Shown piece after piece: positions 46,411 through 57,930 of a stretch of DNA of 64,000 nt. Below the pieces are notes generated by a model that saw only the letters and a list, made by a program, of their open reading frames with translations, had not been told where the DNA came from and searched no databases. Source of the DNA: Cladophialophora immunda (taxonomy: Eukaryota; Ascomycota; Eurotiomycetes; Chaetothyriales; Herpotrichiellaceae); NCBI RefSeq assembly GCF_000835495.1, contig NW_015622547.1, positions 1,116,001-1,180,000 on the forward strand. Direction: 5' to 3'. Within the stretch, counting starts at the first letter, position 1. Every line of letters starts with the position of its first letter. A program made the position numbers and the translations under genes.

Positions 46411-49270
46411 CTAGCTTCCAGACACTTTTGACACCACAATTCTCAGATCCTCTGGAATGACTTCCCTCCCGTCATCCGCTCTGGAGCGGAAGGTTGCCCT
46501 GACCATCTTCTGCAGAACAGATCTCCATTTCTCATCTATGGACGCGTCGCTTTCGTCGAGATCCATGTATTGCGTTTGGCCGCGGATGATGTAGGGATCA
46601 ATGGTGCCTAACGCCTCGACCTTTTCATACACGGTTACAGCGTCCTTGAATGCATTCAAGGTCAAATCAAGATTGTAGGTCGCCAGTTCTGGAGGCGTTC
46701 TTTCAAGGGGCATCTTGGATGACTTTGTTCGGTAAATCTTTCCATTTGTATTCTTCTCCCTATGTCTCATGAAGTAGGCGCGTGGGTCGTCGGTAGGAAG
46801 CTCGGGCTTCCTTAAGGGGCTGTCTGGTATATGTGTATCTAATATGTCGTTCTGTTCGTCGGGCTCGCGTTGAAGCTCAGCTCCCGGCAGAGGGCGAGGA
46901 TGTGATAAATCCTGCAGGGCCTTAAGGTAGCGATTCCGATGCGGATTCGGAGTCAGCGGCATCGGGACTCGAGTCTCTGAGGCTCTAAATTTCGCCCCAT
47001 AATCCTCAGTGCCTGCATCCTGTAATGGCTCGGCCTCGGCAGAAACCCGGGGGGAGGCAGAACTTGACTCAACCTGGCTCGACCTATCCAGTGCTTCGAG
47101 AGAAGCAGATGTGAGACTACTGATACTTCTTCTCTGATAAGCTATTGCCGCTTTCTTTCGGTGCTCAAAATCCATAATATCGTCCAGTTCAGAATTTGGC
47201 TGCGGAGGCATGCTCTCTGGGGACCTTTCAAGACTGACGGTGGTCCTTCTCAGTTGAACTTGCTGATCGGAAGGAACATCTTCACTGACAGCCTTGCTTA
47301 TCTTCGATATCGTAGGAAGACCCCGGAGGTCCTTCTGTAATGCCAGCTGGTGATGACTACGAAGGCTTGAAGGTGGTGTTAGCGCCGCAACACCGGAAGA
47401 TTCAGCTTGATCTTGGCGTCTCAGCGGCACCTTGAAGGGTTTCTGGCCTGCTCCCCATCCCCGATGCATCTGAGAGCTGAAAGGAGGTGACAACAGTGTA
47501 TTAGATCTTGGGCTCGTGTCCGAGACCGAGCCCGAGGGTGGATGTGATTCAGGCTTCGGGGTCAGCCATCCTTGTAAATCCAACTTTTCTGGGATGGATA
47601 TAGCATTGGTGTCATTCGAGATTCCTGTGCCTGATGCTTCATTTTCTCTGCTCCTTGACGTCTTGCTTGGTCTTCTCATGGGCGGGCCCGGTCTAGGAGA
47701 CAGCGAGGGGCCGAAATTCGGATTATCTGATGGAGCTTCTGAATGCGTCCTTGAGGTGGTCACCGTAGTGGAGACATTCTCAGACGTCACAACGTCCTCT
47801 CCGTGCGTCAGAATATTGGCGTACAAGTCGGATGTTGCCCTAGCTTGGTTCGAATCCATCTTCCTAGGTTTTATTTGCGCAGTCATCGCAGCAATTGTGA
47901 AAGGATTCCGCACGCTTGATGTGGGTGTCACTGTTTCTGCCGTGTCGGTTGCAACGGGAAAGTCGTCTTGTTGCAATAAATGTCCGTCCCCTTCAGTATC
48001 GGCAAGACCTCCACGACAGGTTTGTTGGTTGGATGTGGTAACAATCGCTGGAGTTGGCGTCGCCTTGTCATTGTCCGATATTTCAATGTCGCGGTTTTCA
48101 AGCCCAGAATACGCCCGGCCAAACAAACTTTCCACCAGAGACAGTAGTTGAGAAGGTTGAGCGAAAAGGACTTGATCCTTGGTGGGCTCTACGTTGACGT
48201 CGTAGCTTTGGGGAGGGCATTGAATCTGCATAAGGAGGAAAGGTCTTGAGACCGAAGAGCTGTCTGAGGATGGGAGAGTTTTCTGGAGGTGGCGCTTGTA
48301 AGACTTGGCCACTTCCCGCATCGTGCCTCGATCCGTGTTGACGGGGCGGCCGTCGATAGAAATGTATTGCCGAGCATTTCGAGCATTGGCAGAGCCTGGT
48401 ATGTCAGCATTTAAAGAGACAGGAAATGGTCACACCAACCTGGAGCCGCCGAGAGCAGGAGAGCGTTGATTTTCCAGCCGTTGTCAAGTTCGACATCACA
48501 ATCGTCCGCAGAAACTTTGTACGGTGTACATTCAGAAGCAATCTCCTTCCCCAGAATCTTCGTCGCCACCTCAGCAATTGAAGGTGTTGGGGTGGGTGCA
48601 TAAGTCCAATTAATCTTGTCATTCTTTCCTTTCAGTACTTTCAACGACAGACGCACTTCGGGTCTGGCGAAAGCGAATGAGAAAAGGAGGAGTCTGATAG
48701 CTTGCAAGGTCTTCATGCTTTCCTTGAGCGCCGTCTGTTTTCTGACTGGTATCTTTGAGAGGAAATCCAGCACGCGAATCGTGGTCCCGACGGGATGGGA
48801 GGTAGAGGAAGAACTAGAATGGTCATGATACATTGAGTCTGAGAAAGAACCGACCATTGGGCCTACCTAAGCATCCCCGAGGCAGCATACTTGACAGATG
48901 TCCCTACCACCTCGCCATCCACTCGAGTAGTAACAACTACTGCGTGACTTAGTTCGACAATGCTGGCCAATGCTTCACCTCGGAACCCCAGAGAGGAGCC
49001 GCCAAGGCGATCGAGGTCTTCCAAAGACTTGATCTTGGAAGTACAGCCTCGTTTGCAGAGGAGCTGCCGATCCTGGACGTCAATGCCGGTGCCATTATCT
49101 TTGACTTGGATCACATCCAGAGTGTTGTTCGATATCTCGACGCTGATTGCTGTTGCGCGCGCGTCGAGAGCGTTGTCAACAAGCTCCTTGACGACAGATC
49201 TAGCGTCAATGAGGACGAGTGAAGAGCAGAGAATACGGGTTGTAGTTTCTGGCAGGGCTAGAATGGGCAT
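46411..49270 (-). CDS. MLH2: MutL-family mismatch repair ATPase, Mlh2/human-PMS1 type
   Basis: Three exons (49270-48867, 48813-48440, 48395-46411) give 920 aa. The GHKL ATPase is complete: 'VVKELVDNALDA' (motif I), 'DNGTGI' (II), 'TSKI', 'GFRGEALASI' (III) and 'HPVGTTIRVLDF' (IV). The transducer domain has 'ISIDGRPVN' and 'DVNVEPTKDQVLF'. The N-terminus begins directly with 'ALPETTTRILCSS', as in Mlh2-type proteins. The long central region is polar and low-complexity. No endonuclease motif of the DQHAxDE type is present, which argues against yeast-Pms1/human-PMS2 and for the accessory Mlh1 partner Mlh2. The protein would be nuclear and contribute to mismatch repair or gene-conversion tract control. 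It is divergent from PFA4 over 344 bp. Confidence 0.87.
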
Positions 49271-49614
49271 GTCGCCGCCATGGACGAAGTGATGGTGACG
49301 GTAGAGACAATGGAACAGCGCGTCATTGACTCACAGAAGCGCCGAGACGCGTCGATGGCCGAATTATCACTAGCGCCTTGGCGTGTCAACGAGGCTTTTG
49401 CACCGTGTCGAGCACCTTGAAAGTCATCTTCTGGTTTTCACTGTTGCTCCAGCTACTTCCCCACGTCAACTCACCAACACTCGCTGCTATGGGGGTTAGA
49501 AACCAGCTATGTGCGCAAGGCCACCGCCGATAAGACAAACAAGAGCGATGCCGTTGGATCTTGGGAACAGCAACCACATCAACCTCCTCTCAGCGCCTCC
49601 CACTGGCGTCAGCA
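49271..49614. promoter_or_regulatory. Compact bidirectional promoter, MLH2 / PFA4
   Basis: Two conserved housekeeping genes start head-to-head only 344 bp apart, so both promoters must lie here. No TATA box is evident, as usual for such genes. Confidence 0.55.
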
Positions 49615-51016
49615 ATGGATCCTCAGCAGCTGGCGAGATTTGCGGTGCCGATGGTTGTGATCCTGGTGGCTTTTCTTTCATACTCATCTCAATACCTTTT
49701 CTATCGCCTTGAGCCTGGTCCGCTTTCTCCCTGGGACAAGAACGTTTTCAACCTGTTGGTGGTTTGCATATGGATATGTTACGCTCGTGCCTGCACGACC
49801 AATCCCGGCCGGGTGCCAGCAGGCTGGAAACCTGACGAGGATGAAGAAATCGAATCAGTCTCACATGGAGACAGGGTCGCCTCAAGGCATAGGTATTGCC
49901 GCAAATGCGAAGCCGTCAAACCTCCAAGGTCACATCATTGCAGAGTGTGCAAGAGGTTAGCAGTCTCTCCTATTCTCGGAACTCATGCTGACTACATCAG
50001 ATGCATTCCAAAGATGGACCACCATTGCCCTTGGACTGTCAACTGTGTATCTCACTTCACCTTTCCTCATTTCATGCGGTTTCTGTGGTATGCAGTCTCT
50101 GCCATGGGATATCTCGAATACTTTCTGTTCGTACGAGCTGGGGTCGTCTGGGAGAACCGCAATTTGCCCAGTGTATGGCTATTCACCCTTGGCAGAAGCA
50201 GAAACTAACCCAATACCCCAGTATCTAGGTCCTTCTGCCTCCCAGCTCGCCCATCTTCTCATTTTGATCATTGTTAACACTCTGACTCTCTTCCTCGTTT
50301 CAATCACCTTCTTCCGCTCCATTTGGGGTCTTGGGGCTAATGTCACCACTATCGAGAGCTGGGAAATCGAACGCCACGAGCAGCTGCTCCGGCGAGCTCG
50401 CGTTCTCGGAGGGTATTTGGACGGTCCAGATGGCATTCGAGTCAAGATCGTAAAGCAAGAATTCCCCTACGACATAGGAATTTGGAGCAATATTGTTCAA
50501 GGGATGGGGACAGCAAACGTCCTTGCCTGGTTCTGGCCATTCTCCGCAACTCCAACAACGAGTGGACTGGTCTTCGAAACCAACGGCTTCGAGGACCCAG
50601 GCACAACTTGGCCGCCACCAGATCCTGATCGGATGCCCCGACTTGATCGGCCACTTGAGTCCGCGCACGATGCATTTGTTCATGACCACAGCAATCTCTC
50701 GCCAAATGATGAGATGGAGGCATTCAGACAGCGTCAGCAGGCTGATTTTGAACGACGTCCGGATTACTATGGGGTTCAACGACGGAGACCTTTCCACGAC
50801 CGTTTCGAAACGACGAATCTCGTGCCAGTCGAAAACGACTATATCAATCGGGACGAAGACGATTCTCTCAGCGGAGAGGAAGGTTGGCAGGATTCTGGAG
50901 GGAACCGACTGAAGGACTACGGTGTCGACGAAGATGTCGAGTTCTATGATGAGGACAGTATCCCAATTGCAGAACTGTTGACCCGGCGGAGAGAAGGGCG
51001 GCAGGGCCAGACCTGA
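49615..51016 (+). CDS. PFA4: DHHC palmitoyltransferase Pfa4
   Basis: Exons 49615-49955, 50001-50172 and 50222-51016 encode 435 aa, the usual fungal Pfa4 length. Four helices flank the zinc-binding cysteine-rich domain at about residues 95-145 ('RYCRKCEAVKPPRSHHCRVCKR'-type core), ending in the catalytic D120-H-H-C123-P-W. 'TTNPGRVPAGW' precedes it as the TTxE/DPG-type motif. The C-terminal 200 residues are polar and acidic ('EDDSLSGEEGW', 'YDEDSIPIAELL'), as in orthologues. The enzyme sits in the ER; yeast Pfa4 palmitoylates chitin synthase Chs3 and amino-acid permeases' partners. It shares a bidirectional promoter with MLH2. Confidence 0.92.
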
Positions 51017-51867
51017 TATATGCTGAAGCGGCCGACTGTTGGAGGTACATACTTACCCCACGCCCACTCCGACGGAGGGCTTTGACCCGCACTCGCGCAG
51101 GATCCCAACAGCCGTCGTGCACTCCATATTATTGCCACGATTATGGATCGGCACAGCGAGTCTCAAAGCCAAAACCCCTTCCCGTGCCAGTGAAAGGCGC
51201 CATGACCTGGTCGGCACATTTACCTGATGCATTCCCACCTCTAAATGAGGGTGTGAGAGTTGCCGTCGGGCGTGGGGGAACGATCTCTCACCCCACTGTG
51301 TGCAGGACGTGCAGTCCGGAAGAACAATGATCCGGGCAACGACCTTGGAGCTTTTGCTTGGGTCTACTCGGTACACCATCAGCTTCACGCAACCTTGCCA
51401 CATAGCGATCCCATTGTTCACCACTTGCGTGTGGTGCTTGGTTGGCAATTCCCGGCTGAAAATGCCGTTCATCTTGGGCAGTCGTTCGCACGCGTGTCTC
51501 GATGCCATGGGATGCTTTTATGGTCTGCGCCCTGCGGCCATCGCCGCCACCCACGGTCGCAACGGAGTCCCCACCCCACGCCTCCAGATTGTGCGGGGCG
51601 TGAACGAGGTTTCCTCTTGTGACTGTGAATTCAGTCTCAGTTGTCGGCATAATGCCGGGCGAGGTCGTACACTTTATAAACAGTGACGGCGTTTTCGTTT
51701 TCGCACACAGACTGATTTCGTCCCTTATCAACCTTTAGTGAAGGGCAGTCAAGCGGGCTAGTCACGAGTCAAACCACCCAATTTTAATTGCTCGCCTTTC
51801 CAGCTTTTGCTTTCCTCTACATACTTTACCCTCGAAGGACAACAATCCCCTCAGTGTATTCAGCAAG
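51017..51867. other. Interval between PFA4 and DapA-family gene
   Basis: Overlapping frames of up to 151 codons exist on both strands but none has a recognisable domain or splice pattern. Pyrimidine-rich sequence precedes the DapA-family start. Confidence 0.45.
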
Positions 51868-52827
51868 ATGAACGGACATCACACGGCTCGACCCCTGAGA
51901 CCGGGCATCAACGTGCCCATGGTCACCATCTTTGACCCAGAAACTGAAGATGTTGATGTCAAGGCGATCGCAAAACACGCCGTCAGACTAGCCCAGGCTG
52001 GTCTATCATCAATCACTTGTCAAGGATCGAACGGAGAAGCAGTCCATCTGACCAAGGAGGAGCGGATACTAGTGACGAGCACCACCCGCAAAGCGCTGGA
52101 CGAAGCTGGATTCTCAGACATGCCGATTGTAGTTGGTTGTGGAGCTCAGTCGGTGCGAGAGACGATCGAGTTTTGCCGAGATGCGTACCAGGCCGGTGGG
52201 GATTGTGCTCTGGTCTTGCCCCCTTCATATTACAAGTCGGCATACAAGCCTGAGTCGTTTGTTGAGTATTTTCAAGCTGTTGCGGATGGCTCACCAATCC
52301 CCATTGTCATCTACAACTATCCCGGAGCCGTTGCCGGGGTGGATCTCGACTCGGATACCATTATCAAGCTGGCCAAGCACCCCAACATCCGCGGTTGCAA
52401 GCTCACTTGCGGCAACACTGGCAAATTGAACCGGATTGCTCACGCGGTCAACGCCGCCACGCCCAACGACCTTGGATCAGGCTGGATGTGCATGGGTGGC
52501 TCGGCGGATTTCACCCTTCAAACCCTGATTGCCGGCGGCTCAGGGATTATCACCGGCTTGGGCAATGTTGTGCCTAAGGCTTGCGTCAAGGTTTACGACC
52601 TGTATGCACAGGGCAAGGTCGAGGAGGCTCAGAAGCTCCAAGCAATTGTGGCGCGCGGCGACTGGGGAGTGATTGCTGGTGGAATCACAGGCACCAAGAG
52701 TGCGATGCAGTCATACTTTGGGTATGGGGGTTACGCCCGGCGGCCACTGCCCAAGCCAACCAAGGAGGAGGTGGCCAAGTGGGAGGAGATGCTGAAGGAG
52801 GCTGTCGAGCTCGAAAACTCGCTGTAA
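51868..52827 (+). CDS. Dihydrodipicolinate synthase/N-acetylneuraminate lyase (DapA)-family aldolase
   Basis: A single-exon 319-aa TIM-barrel protein. The Schiff-base lysine is Lys178 in 'GCKLTCG', and the proton-relay tyrosine is Tyr151 in 'IYNYPG'. The pyruvate carboxylate motif is 'CQGSNGEAVHLT' (GSNGE). 'GLGNVVPKACVKVYDLY' and 'YFGYGGYARRPLP' are typical of the fungal branch. Fungi do not make lysine by the DAP route, so members act as 4-hydroxy-2-oxoglutarate or 2-keto-3-deoxy sugar-acid aldolases; the substrate here is not determined. The gene is isolated between two gene-free intervals of 0.85 and 1.3 kb. Confidence 0.92.
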   Translation: MNGHHTARPLRPGINVPMVTIFDPETEDVDVKAIAKHAVRLAQAGLSSITCQGSNGEAVHLTKEERILVTSTTRKALDEAGFSDMPIVVGCGAQSVRETIEFCRDAYQAGGDCALVLPPSYYKSAYKPESFVEYFQAVADGSPIPIVIYNYPGAVAGVDLDSDTIIKLAKHPNIRGCKLTCGNTGKLNRIAHAVNAATPNDLGSGWMCMGGSADFTLQTLIAGGSGIITGLGNVVPKACVKVYDLYAQGKVEEAQKLQAIVARGDWGVIAGGITGTKSAMQSYFGYGGYARRPLPKPTKEEVAKWEEMLKEAVELENSL

Positions 52828-54169
52828 CAGGTGAGCGCGACGCCGCTGCTATGAGAGGACACGATAGACGAATGTCACATTGAGGGAGGTCCCACTGCTA
52901 TAATACTGCATCTTTTCGGATACCTGACTGTGAGCACGAAGACATCTGGTAGAGTTTCACGTTCTGATCCGCGGGAGGATTCGGTTGGGTTCACAGGGCT
53001 GCAAGACTGGACGAGGGAAACACCGCGCAATGAGATCAAGAGAAACAGCACCAACTAGTTGAGCCACCACTGCTGTGTATGAGGACTGCCTAAGACCCGA
53101 CAAGCCACTGCTACATGCTCGTGTCGAGTTCAAACATCTTGCTAGTGATTTCAGCCTCAGGTGGTCACATGATCTCGTGAAGGCAGCGACAAAATATACT
53201 TGGTAATTGGGGGCAGTTTGGTTGACTGACTCTGGTCTTGATGCAGTTTAATCAATTCTAGTCTGGGTTCGAGAATAGAGTATTAGTTAACTAATTATCC
53301 AAGTATCAATTATTACTAGCCATAGATTTGGCGGGCCATGACCGAAAGATCCATCCACTCTCCTACTCGCTTTTCACCTTCACTTCACCTTCACCTCACT
53401 CCTCACTTTCCACTTTCCACACCAGCGCCAACGCAGATTGCAGTCTCAGCTTGGTGACCTCAACCTGCATCATTACCTACGCACTGGACCCTGGCGGTTC
53501 CCTCTTCGTCCGCCATGGCCGTGGCGCCGACATGGCCATTGGGGTTGACGCGGGTCAGACGCAGCTCGGGAGTCTGTGCAGCGGCCAACGCACAACCGAC
53601 TTGAGACGTACATGAAGCCGCCTCGCTCTATCGACTAACCAAAACTCTGTCTTGCTATCCGAATCATTAGGCCGTTCTTAGGCCATCAGGCCATCGGCGA
53701 TACTCTCTCCTCGTCCAAAAGAGACGCACAAGCGAGGCCGACCACGTTGTCTCCATGTCACTGCCAGGTCAATTTCCCGGATTCTCATTAAGCGATCGTC
53801 AGCCTCAGCATCCTTTTCCAAGCCAGAGTGACAACGCAGCACCCGCCCTTCTTCCATATGGCCGTCGCTGACTGGCGTCGTGTACGGAGTACCCGCCAAT
53901 CTCTCAGCTTCTGCCTGCCGCTTCCCGAATCAACGGCGCTGCATCGTCTCCGGACCTCTAGTCACCGACTCACTGTAGCACTGCCGGGTAAGGCAGACGC
54001 AGGGCCCCGCCACAAGAAGAAAAAAAAGGCAAGCTGATCGTGACCGCCAGTTTCATCATGGCCCAGCTCACCTCGTCAAGCAATTTTCATTCCGTTCGTT
54101 CCATCTTATTGCTTTCATTCCCTTTGTCTTGTTGTTCTTAGGTAGAATTCGAGAGAGAAAAATGCCCCA
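52828..54169. other. Gene-free 1.3 kb interval with AT-rich and CTTCAC-repeat segments
   Basis: An AT-rich stretch (about 53200-53330) is followed by a CTTCAC/CACTTTC low-complexity tract (about 53370-53425). No gene is supported. The last 150 bp are the T-rich leader of the FAD oxidase. Confidence 0.5.
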
Positions 54170-56806
54170 ATGGCTAATAACCTAGAAACCGACCATGGCA
54201 GTCACCAACACGATTCCATCGCGTCTGTCACCGACTGTATCTTGGACCTCAGAAAAAAGGTCGACAGTAACGATCTCCCAGGCTTCGCCGAGCTGATCGA
54301 TGACTGGTTTGATCCGAAGGTCGACGTGGACGAAGAGCAGTTCGTCCGCCGGTTTCTGCACACTTTCAAACAGACCGACAAGGATTTCACATACGAGAAA
54401 ATCATCGGCGACTACGATGATGAGGTGCAGGGAATCTTCAACGACTTTGTCGACGGCAAGATCAACGCCCAAGAAGCTGGTCAACGATACAATCAGGCCA
54501 TCACAGACAAAGGTCCAAGTCTCAAACGCGATATACGCAGAGGGGGTCTTGTCGGTGCCATTCCTGGCGAGCCAAACATCCTATCCGAACCCATCAACCT
54601 CCTGAGGGCAGCTCCAACAAGCATCCCTTCCCGCATTCGGGCGCTGTTTGCGAAGGTCTTCCCATCGCTGAAAGACCCCAAACGCGCACTTTATGTTCCG
54701 GTAGGGTCCTAACAGGTCATCCGCCTCCACAGTCACCACTCATTAAACCTTCTGCAGACCTACAAGAATCTCGAGTTTCTCAACCATGGCCGTACGGTGG
54801 AAAACACCCCGGCCTTGACATGTGTGCCGAACACTTCTCAGGATGTCTGCGATGTTATCAAATTTGCAAAGAAGCAGAACATGGGTGTTCGAGCCTCTGG
54901 GTTCCGTAAGACCGCCGCCGCCACCACCAAGAGTGGTGTCCCGCAAGCCCTGGATCTGCTTACTGAATTGTCCCAGGTCATTCGTGGTCCCCGGTCTTTG
55001 GTCGCTCAAACAAAAAGGGCAGCCAAAACAACGGGGATATCCTTATCTCGACCTTGGGACTCATCGACGCTTCGATACTACCGAATCTCACATCACTGCC
55101 GACTGATATCTTCCAACCTCGGGCAAAGGACCTGAATTCGATAGTGGTCGTCGACCACACCTATGTCAAGGGTCCTCAGTTAACGGGCGGGAAGAAGTAT
55201 GTTCGGCTTGGAACTTCGACCACCAACGAGCAGCTACGCAGATGGTGCATCAAGACCGGTAAAGTCACGATGCCGATGAACATTGTTGAGGTTGAGATCA
55301 CAATGGGTGGAAGCAATGCCACGATTTGGTTTGTCACTCTTGCCACGGTTTTGATGAAGGAGCAATGTTAACCAACCTATTTGCAGCCACGGCGGTGGAA
55401 TCCAAAATCCTACCATCTCTGACCTCGTCCGTTGTATGGAGTATGTGGACGCCAACGGTGTGCTCCGCAAAATCGACATGTCGACCCCCGACATCCTCAG
55501 AGCTGCTGCAGGCTGTTTCGGCCTCATTGGCATCGTCACGCATCTGGTCCTCGAACTGGACCCTCTATCGTGCGCTCTCATGGAACCGCGCAAGGTTCCC
55601 GTCATCGAAGCGATCCCTCCACCGCCGGGCATGCCAGATTCCGCGATCCCTGCTCCTCTGCGGCCAAAGCATCCTCTGAGCCCGGAGCGAAAGGCCGAGA
55701 TTCAGCGAGACTTTGAGACCCGCGCCACGACAACCGACTACGCCGAGTGGTTCTGGTTCCCCTATTCGAGCGAGGTCTGGGTGAACACCTGGCACAAGAC
55801 ACTCGACACGTCGAATGCCGTGACCTATCCGAGTAACACCAAGACCATCTTGCAAGTTTTCGGCACTTTCATGGTCCAAATTGCACAGGATGCGTCGATC
55901 CTGCTGAAGTTGACCGAAGCTCTTCCCGAGACGCAGACCAAGCTGCTCACCTGGCTGGCGATGAAGAACTTGGATGACATCGGGCCAAATGGGAAGATCA
56001 TCAAGACATGGGTGCCTGATGCGTTGCACTTTCAACGAGGTGTCCAGAATCTCAGGGTTAGAGATTTGGAGGTTGAATTCCCGCTTCAACCAAAAGTGAA
56101 GCCAGATGTTAATGGAGCCGTGGATGGAGTAGGTAATGGGCACGTCAACGGTGCCGCCAACGGTGTCGTACCAACGGCACCAGCCACCAAAACCAAAGAG
56201 ATTGACTTGACACTCGTGCAACAGGCGTGGTGGGACGCCATTCTCTCCTGCTACGCCGCCATCAAAACCTGTCCACAACGTATGCCGCTCGAGATGCGCA
56301 TCATGGCCGGGTCGCAGGTGACTCTGGCGCCACAACGAGGCCACACGCTGGGGACCTGCGCGATCGAGATCCTGAGCCTCCACAACGTCGCAGACATCTG
56401 GCCGGCCTACGCCCAGAAGGTGTTGGACAAGTGGACGAGCTACAAGGACCACGCGGGCGAGATGGTGCCCGTGCGCGCGCACTGGGCGAAAGAGTGGTAC
56501 GGATACACCGTGCGGGGGAGACGGTGGGAGGAGATCTTCAAGGAAGAAGACAGCCAGAACGGCGGCTTCAAGAAGGAGATCGCCGAGTGGAGGGGCTCGG
56601 TGGGCAGGTTGGCGGCGAGGGACGGGTGGAAGACCGAGGACGCGAGGAGGCGGTTCGGGAACGAGGTTCTCGACTGGCTGTTCTGGCAGGATGGGTCGGC
56701 GAAGCTGGGCGCGCCGCCCAACGGAGTGGTCGTCGATGATGCCACGAAGGGGGAGAAGAAGCCGGGGATCGCGAAGAGGGTGTTCAAGAGTTGTTTTGGC
56801 AAGTGA
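54170..56806 (+). CDS. ALO-type FAD-linked oxidoreductase with N-terminal extension
   Basis: Four exons (54170-54700, 54758-54905, 54977-55328, 55387-56806) give 816 aa. Residues 1-175 form an acidic helical extension with no known domain ('FAELIDDWFDPKVDVDEEQF'). The FAD-binding domain follows at about 178-400 ('VRASGFRHSWSPVF', 'IVVVDHTYVKGPQLTGGKKYVRLGTST' segment, 'CHGGGIQNPTISDLV', 'GCFGLIGIVTHL'), then a sugar-lactone-oxidase C-domain ('EMRIMAGSQVTLAP'). An Asn-Gly-rich insert lies near residue 570. The 'GFRHSW' position, which holds the covalent-flavin HWxK-like site in ALO, keeps the His. The family oxidises aldonolactones or sugar alcohols; the substrate is unknown. An 8-codon frame at 54162-54185 overlaps the start in another frame and may reduce translation. 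Confidence 0.87.
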
Positions 56807-57930
56807 AGGAAGCCGCCAAAGAAAATTGCAAAAACGATGGGAGGAATGTAATGCTTGTCCACTTGTGAATCTGATGGAAAAAAGGCTGTCGATACCCCCC
56901 CCCCCCCGAGACAAGCCATGATACCATACCACGACCGACCCGATACCGATCGATACGAATACCAACACCGCACACCACACCGCACGCCAAACACCGACCA
57001 GCCTCGCGGCTACTTGTTACGACCTTACGCGCTCTGCGCCATGATGAATTGATGCATCTATATTACATCTATATTGCATACATATTGACGACCACGACCG
57101 ACGACCGATGACGAAGTGTACCTTAGTAACGGTTGGAAATGAATCTCATGAGGATTATGGTTTTGTTGTTGTTTACCTAGGTCTGAAGGATAGTTAAATC
57201 TCCTTGTTTTGTGTTGACTACCTACATAGGTAGGTAGCTAGTGTTTTGAGCTTGTGAGCAGTTGGGAATCGAATTCTTTTGCATATCGAAACGATCGTCT
57301 AAGTATTATAAGGCGCATATCTCTTCGCGTTGTAGACCCCAGCATATTAGTCTGTGTGTACGCAAGTGATTGGGTCTCGGGAGGATGGGAGAAGCTATCC
57401 TTTGACGCGAACATGCACGGGATGTGGCATGGCATAGCGTAGCAAAAGGGCATAATCTATCCTTTCTATCCATTCTATCCATGACGGTGGCCCACCATGG
57501 GCGGCGCGTCCGAGCATCTTGTTCTTGTTCTTCCATCTTTTGCTGCCCCGTTTGCTGACCCGGTGAGAACAAGGAGGACTAGAGGAGGACTGCATGTCGG
57601 AACTGGAGAGTGTAAACCCAACTCAACCCAAAGGCTCTCGACTCGACTCGACTCGACTTCAAGACGCAACCTTACCTTTGCAAAGGGGGAAATTCTAGGT
57701 AGAAAGAAAAGGAACGACGGTCCGTCTATCTATATCAGTTCTCCCACCTCTTTTCTTCGCCCTGTCCGTCTCCCTCTCACCCACCAACCTCCCCTTTTCT
57801 TTTCTCCGACTTAGACTCTCTCGTGTATCGCGCATGCACGCACGCGAGTACAAAAGCAAAGTAAGCTCAAGCTCAAGCACAGGTCCAGTCGCAAACCTGA
57901 ACCACCAACCAACTAAATGGGTTCAATCAA
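56807..57930. other. Convergent gene-free interval with simple repeats
   Basis: It contains the C13 tract, a TAGG tetramer run near 57228 and a CTCGA pentamer run near 57640. It lies between two convergent genes; no coding signal is seen. Confidence 0.55.
56895..56907. repeat. Homopolymeric C13 tract
   Basis: Thirteen consecutive C residues follow the 3' end of the FAD oxidase gene. It is likely to be length-variable and error-prone in sequencing. No coding role is seen. Confidence 0.9.

Noticed and set aside
51053..51731. Two overlapping minus-strand frames between PFA4 and the DapA-family gene
   Set aside because: Neither has a recognisable domain, they overlap each other in different frames, and no splice pattern connects them into a protein.
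53265..53285. GGGTTCGAGAAT resembling a tRNA T-loop
   Set aside because: No acceptor stem, anticodon arm or D-loop could be built around it; no tRNA gene is supported in the window.
55565..56980. 471-codon minus-strand frame
   Set aside because: It is antisense to the FAD oxidase exon 4 and its composition mirrors the GC-rich coding strand; no domain is visible.
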